Below are positions 59,864 to 64,000 of a DNA stretch of 64,000 nucleotides, in pieces. This DNA comes from Rhodococcus sp. 14-1411-2a. GTDB taxonomy: Bacteria > Actinomycetota > Actinomycetes > Mycobacteriales > Mycobacteriaceae. Every line of letters starts with the position of its first letter. Position 1 is the stretch's first letter. The stretch is taken from contig NZ_NPGA01000020.1 of the NCBI RefSeq assembly GCF_002259485.1, positions 682,001 through 746,000 on the forward strand, in the 5' to 3' direction. The position numbers and the translations under genes are program-made. A model generated the notes under the pieces. It was not told the origin of the DNA. It worked only from the letters and a program-made list of their open reading frames with translations, and searched no databases.

Positions 59864-60820
59864 CTATCCCTTGTGCTTCTTGACTGCCTCGGTCAGCTGC
59901 GGTGCGACGTTGAAGAGGTCACCGACGATGCCGTAGTCGGCGATCTCGAAGATGGGCGCTTCCTCGTCCTTGTTGACCGCGACGATCGTCTTCGAGGTCT
60001 GCATGCCTGCACGGTGCTGGATGGCTCCGGAGATACCCAGCGCGACGTACAGCTGCGGGGAGACGGTCTTGCCCGTCTGACCCACCTGGAACTGGCCGGG
60101 GTAGTAGCCGGAGTCGACAGCGGCGCGCGAGGCACCGACTGCGGCACCTAGCGAGTCGGCCAGATCCTCGACGACGGTGAACTTGTCGGCGCTGCCGACA
60201 CCACGTCCACCGGACACGACGACCGATGCCTCGGTGAGCTCCGGACGGTCGCCGCCGACGATCGGGTCACGCGAGGTGACCTTGACTGCCCCCTCTTCCT
60301 GCGCGGGAACCTCGACGGTTTCGCGGGTGCCCGCTCCGGCCTTCGGCTCGGCCTCGACTGCACCGGGGCGCAGCGAGATGACCGGAACGTCGCCGTTGGC
60401 CTTGGCCTCGACGGTGAACGCGCCACCGAAGATGGAGTAGACGGCACTGCCGTCGCCGTTGATTGCGACGACGTCGTTGTGGTAGCCCGAGCCGAGGCGT
60501 GCTGCGAGCCGTCCCGCAACTTCCTTGCCCTCGATCGTGGCAGCGGTGATGATCGCTGCCGGCGAGACCGACTCCGCGAGTGCCGAGAGCACGTCGACCT
60601 TCGGGGTGACGAGGAATCCGTCGACCGCGTCGGATTCGGCGGCGTAGATCTTCTCGGCACCGGCTTCGGTCAGTGCGTCGGCGACCTTGTCGGTGGTGCC
60701 GACCGGGCCGGTGACGACCGCGGACGGCTCACCCAGCGCACGAGCGGCGGTGATCAGCTCGGTGCTGACCTTCTTCAGTGTTCCCTCGACGTGCTCCACG
60801 AGCACGAGTACTTCTGCCAT
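59864..60820 (-). CDS. etfA: Electron transfer flavoprotein alpha subunit
   Basis: EtfA binds FAD and passes electrons from acyl-CoA and other dehydrogenases to the quinone pool. The 318-residue protein starts MAEVLVLVEHVEGTLKKVST and has VVSGGRGVGSADKF and the FAD-binding C-terminal signature QLYVALGISGAIQHRAGM followed by IVAVNKDEEAPIFEIADYGIVGDLF. It lies 42 bp after etfB with a GAGGAG RBS. The window holds no ETF-quinone oxidoreductase. Confidence 0.97.
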   Translation of the reverse strand: MAEVLVLVEHVEGTLKKVSTELITAARALGEPSAVVTGPVGTTDKVADALTEAGAEKIYAAESDAVDGFLVTPKVDVLSALAESVSPAAIITAATIEGKEVAGRLAARLGSGYHNDVVAINGDGSAVYSIFGGAFTVEAKANGDVPVISLRPGAVEAEPKAGAGTRETVEVPAQEEGAVKVTSRDPIVGGDRPELTEASVVVSGGRGVGSADKFTVVEDLADSLGAAVGASRAAVDSGYYPGQFQVGQTGKTVSPQLYVALGISGAIQHRAGMQTSKTIVAVNKDEEAPIFEIADYGIVGDLFNVAPQLTEAVKKHKG

Positions 60821-60862
60821 GACTTGCTCCTCGTTTGTCTTCGATTGCTCGGTGGGGCGGGA

Positions 60863-61663
60863 TCAGATGATCTTCTGGCCGACGAGGTAGGTGGCGATCT
60901 TGTCGCCGCCGTCGCCCTCGTCGGTGAGCCGCTCGCCTGCAGTCTTGGGAGGCTTGGGGGTGGACGACGTGACGGTCGTTCCCGCGTTGTCGACGCCGAC
61001 GATGCCGTCCTCGACACCGATGTCGGCGAGCGTGATGGTCTGCACCGTCTTCTTCTTGGCGGCCATGATGCCCTTGAAGGACGGGAATCGCGGTTCGTTG
61101 ATCTTCTCGGTGACGCTCACGATGGCGGGCAACGCGGCTTCGAGGCCGAAGATGCCTTCGTCGGTCTCCCGCTCGCCGGTGACCTTGCCGTCGGCTACGA
61201 CGAGCTTGCGCATCTGCGTCAGGGCCGGGATCTGCAGGTACTCGGCGATGATCGCGGGAACGGCACCGGTGCGGCCGTCGGTGGCCTCGTTGCCGGCGAT
61301 GATGAGATCGGCCGGCTCGTCGTTCTCGAATGCGACGTTGCCGAGCGCTGCGGCCAGCGCGTATCCGGTCTGGATCGCGTCGGAGCCGTGCAGGGTCGGG
61401 TCGTTGAGGTGCACTGCACTGTCTGCACCCATCGACAAGGCCTTGCGAATGGCATCGGTGGCACGGTCGGGGCCTGCGGACAGAACCTTGACCTCACCGC
61501 CCTGGGCTTCCTTGATGAGCAGTGCTTCTTCGACGGCCCGCTCGTTGATCTCGTCGAGGACGGCGTCGGCAGCCTCGCGATCGAGGGTGTAGTCACCGTC
61601 GGTGAGCTTGCGCTCGGACCACGTGTCTGGAACCTGCTTGATCAAAACAACGATGTTCGTCAT
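60863..61663 (-). CDS. etfB: Electron transfer flavoprotein beta subunit
   Basis: EtfB pairs with EtfA and holds the AMP/ADP-binding site. The 266-residue protein MTNIVVLIKQVPDTWSERKL has EEALLIKEAQGGEVKVLSAGP, DLIIAGNEATDGRTGAVPAIIAEYLQIPALTQ and the ETFB signature GLEAALPAIVSVTEKINEPRFPS. ATG 61663 follows CAGGAGGTC. It is the first gene of etfBA, with the operator-like palindrome about 110 bp upstream. Confidence 0.97.
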   Translation of the reverse strand: MTNIVVLIKQVPDTWSERKLTDGDYTLDREAADAVLDEINERAVEEALLIKEAQGGEVKVLSAGPDRATDAIRKALSMGADSAVHLNDPTLHGSDAIQTGYALAAALGNVAFENDEPADLIIAGNEATDGRTGAVPAIIAEYLQIPALTQMRKLVVADGKVTGERETDEGIFGLEAALPAIVSVTEKINEPRFPSFKGIMAAKKKTVQTITLADIGVEDGIVGVDNAGTTVTSSTPKPPKTAGERLTDEGDGGDKIATYLVGQKII

Positions 61664-61714
61664 GGGTCTGCGTCGACCTCCTGGTCATGTTCTGCTGATC
61701 GTGAGTGTTCTAAC

Positions 61715-61744
61715 GGTTGGTGCAGTACTGGTTGGTGCAGTTCT
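61715..61744. repeat. 15-bp tandem duplication upstream of etfB
   Basis: GGTTGGTGCAGTACT (61715-61729) is followed directly by GGTTGGTGCAGTTCT (61730-61744), 14 of 15 identical, in the 221-bp region between etfB and the divergent methyltransferase. Confidence 0.85.
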
Positions 61745-61772
61745 ACGGTCTGGGACGAGGTTACCTCACCGT

Positions 61773-61790
61773 AGTTACTCGTGGGTAACT
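61773..61790. promoter_or_regulatory. Operator-like inverted repeat between etfBA and the methyltransferase operon
   Basis: AGTTACTCGTGGGTAACT is a hyphenated palindrome (6-6-6). A further TTACC half lies just upstream (61761-61765). It is about 110 bp from etfB and 95 bp from the methyltransferase start. No regulator gene is adjacent. Confidence 0.45.
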
Positions 61791-61871
61791 TACCTCCCTG
61801 CCTGTCCGACCATACATCTGCACCCCGACTGTTATGGAGACCACGTTGGCTTACCTCCCGCGCGCCTCCAC

Positions 61872-61877
61872 TAACCT
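61872..61877 (+). promoter_or_regulatory. Candidate -10 box of a leaderless methyltransferase transcript
   Basis: TAACCT ends 7 nt before GTG 61885, which supports this start over the upstream ATG 61834. Confidence 0.45.
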
Positions 61878-61884
61878 TTCGGCG

Positions 61885-62673
61885 GTGAACGATTCATCGG
61901 CTCAGGCACCGGCACCGGAACCACTCCCCCTCACCGGAGAGCGCACCGTGCCCGGCATCGCCGAGGAGAACTACTGGTTCCGCCGCCACGAGGTGGTCTA
62001 CCGCGCACTCGTCGAGCGCTGCCGCGACCGAACGGTGCTCGAAGCGGGATCCGGAGAAGGCTACGGAGCCAACATGATTGCCGATGTCGCGTCGAACGTT
62101 CTCGGTCTCGACTACGACGCGTCGGCCGCCGCACACGTGCATGCCCGCTACCCGAGGGTGACCATGCTGCGTGGCAACCTCGACCGCCTTCCGTTGGCCG
62201 ATTCCTCGATCGACGTCGTCGTCAATTTCCAGGTGATCGAGCACCTCTGGGATCAAGGTGCGTTCCTCGCCGAGGTGCACCGGGTGCTCGCGCCCGGCGG
62301 CATTCTGTTGATCAGCACACCGAACCGCATCACGTTCTCGCCCGGCCGCGACACCCCGCTCAATCCCTTCCACACCCGCGAACTCGACGCGGCCGAACTC
62401 ACCGAACTACTCGTGGACGCTCGGCTCGAAGTCGACGAACTCACCGGGGTCAGGCACGGACGCACTCTGGCCGCCCTCGATGCCAAGCACGGCGGTTCGT
62501 TCATCGACGCTCAGATCGAACGAGCCCTGGCCGGCGAACCCTGGCCTGCCGAACTCACCGAGGACGTCGCGGCTGTCTCGATCGAGGATTTCGACATCAC
62601 CGCCGACCGCATCGACGACAGCCTCGACCTGGTCGCCGTTGCCCGCAAGAGCTCGAGCACGGTGATCGGGTGA
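61885..62673 (+). CDS. SAM-dependent class I methyltransferase
   Basis: The protein (262 residues from GTG 61885; an in-frame ATG at 61834 would add 17) has the SAM-binding motif TVLEAGSGEGYGANMIAD, an acidic motif II (VLGLDYDASAA), VVNFQVIEHLWDQGAFLAEVHRVLAPGG and STPNRITFSPGRD. The N-terminal LTGERTVPGIAEENYWFRRHEVVY is typical of its mycobacterial homologue Rv3030, which has been proposed to methylate sugars of polymethylated polysaccharides. Its stop overlaps the next gene's GTG by 4 nt, so it works with the GH57 enzyme. It is divergent from etfBA. Confidence 0.85.
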   Translation: MNDSSAQAPAPEPLPLTGERTVPGIAEENYWFRRHEVVYRALVERCRDRTVLEAGSGEGYGANMIADVASNVLGLDYDASAAAHVHARYPRVTMLRGNLDRLPLADSSIDVVVNFQVIEHLWDQGAFLAEVHRVLAPGGILLISTPNRITFSPGRDTPLNPFHTRELDAAELTELLVDARLEVDELTGVRHGRTLAALDAKHGGSFIDAQIERALAGEPWPAELTEDVAAVSIEDFDITADRIDDSLDLVAVARKSSSTVIG

Positions 62674-64000
62674 CATCCGGTGCAACCGTGCCGGGCATGT
62701 TCTCTCTCGTTCTGCACTCCCACCTGCCGTGGTTGGCCAATCACGGCAGGTGGCCGGTAGGCGAGGAGTGGCTGTATCAGTCCTGGGCCGACTGCTACCT
62801 GCCGCTCACCGCGGTGCTCGAGCAACTGGCCGAGGACGGTCACACCGACGTGCTGTCGCTGGGGATCACCCCGGTTCTGGCCGCTCAACTCGACGATCCA
62901 CACTGCCTGTCCGGAATGCACCACTGGCTCGGGAACTGGCAGCTCAGGGCCCACGAGGCAACAGATCGCGACCTGTCCGTTCGTGAGCACCGAGGTTCTG
63001 CCGCGGCGCTCGATCGATTCGAGGCCCGGTGGCTACACGGCGGTTCGGCGGTGCTCCGGCCGCTGGTCGACACCGGCACCGTCGAACTGCTGGGTGGGCC
63101 GCTGGCGCATCCCTTCCAGCCGCTGCTCGATCCGCGGCTTCGGCAGTTCTCACTGAGCGAAGGTCTGCTCGACGCCCGCTCCCGGTGGGGCACCACGCCC
63201 CGAGGCATCTGGGCACCCGAATGCGGATTCACCCCCGGCATGGAGACCGAATACGCCGCCGCCGGGGTCTCGCACTTCATGGTCGACGGGCCCGCGATGC
63301 GTGGAGACACCTCCCTCGGCAGGCCGGTATGGGACTCCGACGTCGTCGCGTTCGGACGCGACCTGCCGGTCAGCTACCGCGTCTGGTCACCGAAGTCCGG
63401 CTATCCCGGCCACGGTTCCTATCGGGATTTCCACACCTACGATCACGCGACCGGTCTCAAACCGGCCCGGGTCACCGGCCGCTCGGTCGCGTCGAACGAC
63501 AAGGCTCCCTACGATCCCGAGCGGGCGGCAGCGACGGTGGACCGTCACGTGGCCGACTTCGTCGATGTGGTTCGTCGGCGCCTGATCTCGGAGTCCGAGC
63601 GGATCGGTCGCGACGCCCTCGTCGTCGCGGCATTCGACACCGAGCTGTTCGGGCACTGGTGGCACGAGGGTCCGCAGTGGCTCGGCAAGCTGATGCGCGC
63701 GCTTCCCGCCGCAGGCATCACCGTCGGCACGCTCGGCGACGCCCGCGAGCAGGGATACGTCGGAGCGCCACTGGAACTGCAGGATTCGTCGTGGGGTTCG
63801 GGCAAGGACTGGCGGGTGTGGGCGGGCGACGACGTCGCGGACCTGGTCGCGCTCAATGCCGAGGTCTCTCGGACCGCTCTCGACGCCGTCGATACCGCCC
63901 GAGCTGCACAGCGTCGCGCCGGTGGACCCGAACTCCGCAATCGCGTCAACGATCAGATACTGCGTGAGACACTGATGGCCGTGGCCAGCGACTGGGCATT
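62670..64000 (+). CDS. GH57 family 1,4-alpha-glucan branching enzyme (3' end beyond window)
   Basis: GTG 62670 overlaps the methyltransferase stop (GTGA) and opens a frame through the right edge (443 codons seen). The family start MFSLVLHSHLPWLANHGRWPVGEEWLYQ is clear. The catalytic nucleophile Glu lies in GIWAPECGFTPGME, and the acid/base Asp is in VVAAFDTELFGHWWHEGP. SYRVWSPKSGYPG is also conserved. The matching gene Rv3031 is linked to intracellular methylglucose lipopolysaccharide synthesis together with a downstream glucosyltransferase; that glucosyltransferase, if present, lies outside this window. Confidence 0.93.
   Translation, partial: MTSGATVPGMFSLVLHSHLPWLANHGRWPVGEEWLYQSWADCYLPLTAVLEQLAEDGHTDVLSLGITPVLAAQLDDPHCLSGMHHWLGNWQLRAHEATDRDLSVREHRGSAAALDRFEARWLHGGSAVLRPLVDTGTVELLGGPLAHPFQPLLDPRLRQFSLSEGLLDARSRWGTTPRGIWAPECGFTPGMETEYAAAGVSHFMVDGPAMRGDTSLGRPVWDSDVVAFGRDLPVSYRVWSPKSGYPGHGSYRDFHTYDHATGLKPARVTGRSVASNDKAPYDPERAAATVDRHVADFVDVVRRRLISESERIGRDALVVAAFDTELFGHWWHEGPQWLGKLMRALPAAGITVGTLGDAREQGYVGAPLELQDSSWGSGKDWRVWAGDDVADLVALNAEVSRTALDAVDTARAAQRRAGGPELRNRVNDQILRETLMAVASDWA

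Overview
This is a chromosomal core region of a high-G+C actinobacterium of the Mycobacteriales, most likely Rhodococcus or a close relative such as Nocardia. The evidence is the gene content (SepIVA, an HU protein with a long PAKKA tail, FbiD for F420, a two-domain MutT1, a GH57 branching enzyme, GatCAB), the codon bias, and a gene order that, from memory, follows Mycobacterium tuberculosis from about Rv2926c-Rv2927c and then Rv2965c to Rv3031. There is no phage, plasmid, insertion sequence, CRISPR array or rRNA operon.

Layout. 0-10 kb (minus strand): YceD/DUF177 (cut by the window edge), sepIVA, coaD, rsmD, pyc, recG and a DAK2-domain kinase. 10-16 kb: rpmB, a crotonase-fold gene, ung, a gamma-carbonic-anhydrase-like protein, thiL, a small Lrp-type ligand-binding protein, a DUF3515 protein and ddl. 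16-25 kb: gpsA, fbiD, ppk1, mutT1, hupB, leuDC and their divergent IclR-type regulator. 25-31 kb: a DUF5302 protein, tRNA-Glu(CTC), tRNA-Gln(CTG), a solitary family A DNA polymerase, a YihY/BrkB membrane protein, gltX and an FAH-family hydrolase. 31-42 kb: an MFS transporter and the branched-chain amino acid and serine block (leuB, serA, ilvC, ilvN, ilvB with an attenuator, a PH-domain protein, ilvD), then doxX. 42-53 kb: an LppZ-like lipoprotein, gatB, a thioesterase, pfkA, an esterase, gatA, gatC, an ACT-domain protein and ligA. 53-64 kb: a small membrane protein, a GGDEF protein, a translationally coupled iscS-mnmA-MetE-like operon, a coupled acyltransferase/GNAT pair, etfBA, and a methyltransferase coupled to a GH57 enzyme that runs off the right edge.

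How the genes fit together. leuC, leuD, leuB, ilvB, ilvN, ilvC and ilvD supply most of leucine, valine and isoleucine synthesis. ilvBN sits behind a complete attenuator: a promoter, a 15-residue leader peptide with consecutive Ile-Leu-Val-Ile codons, and a rho-independent terminator. GltX, GatCAB and the two tRNA genes are the parts needed for indirect Gln-tRNA formation. IscS and MnmA form a sulfur relay for tRNA thiolation.

The most notable non-gene signals are: (1) the ilvB attenuator; (2) a short G+C-rich repeat family at three loci, one copy of which is an in-frame tandem array inside the polymerase gene; (3) at least thirteen genes with a TANNNT -10 box 6-7 nt before the start codon, suggesting leaderless mRNAs; (4) thiL, which has no standard start codon where its conserved N-terminus begins.
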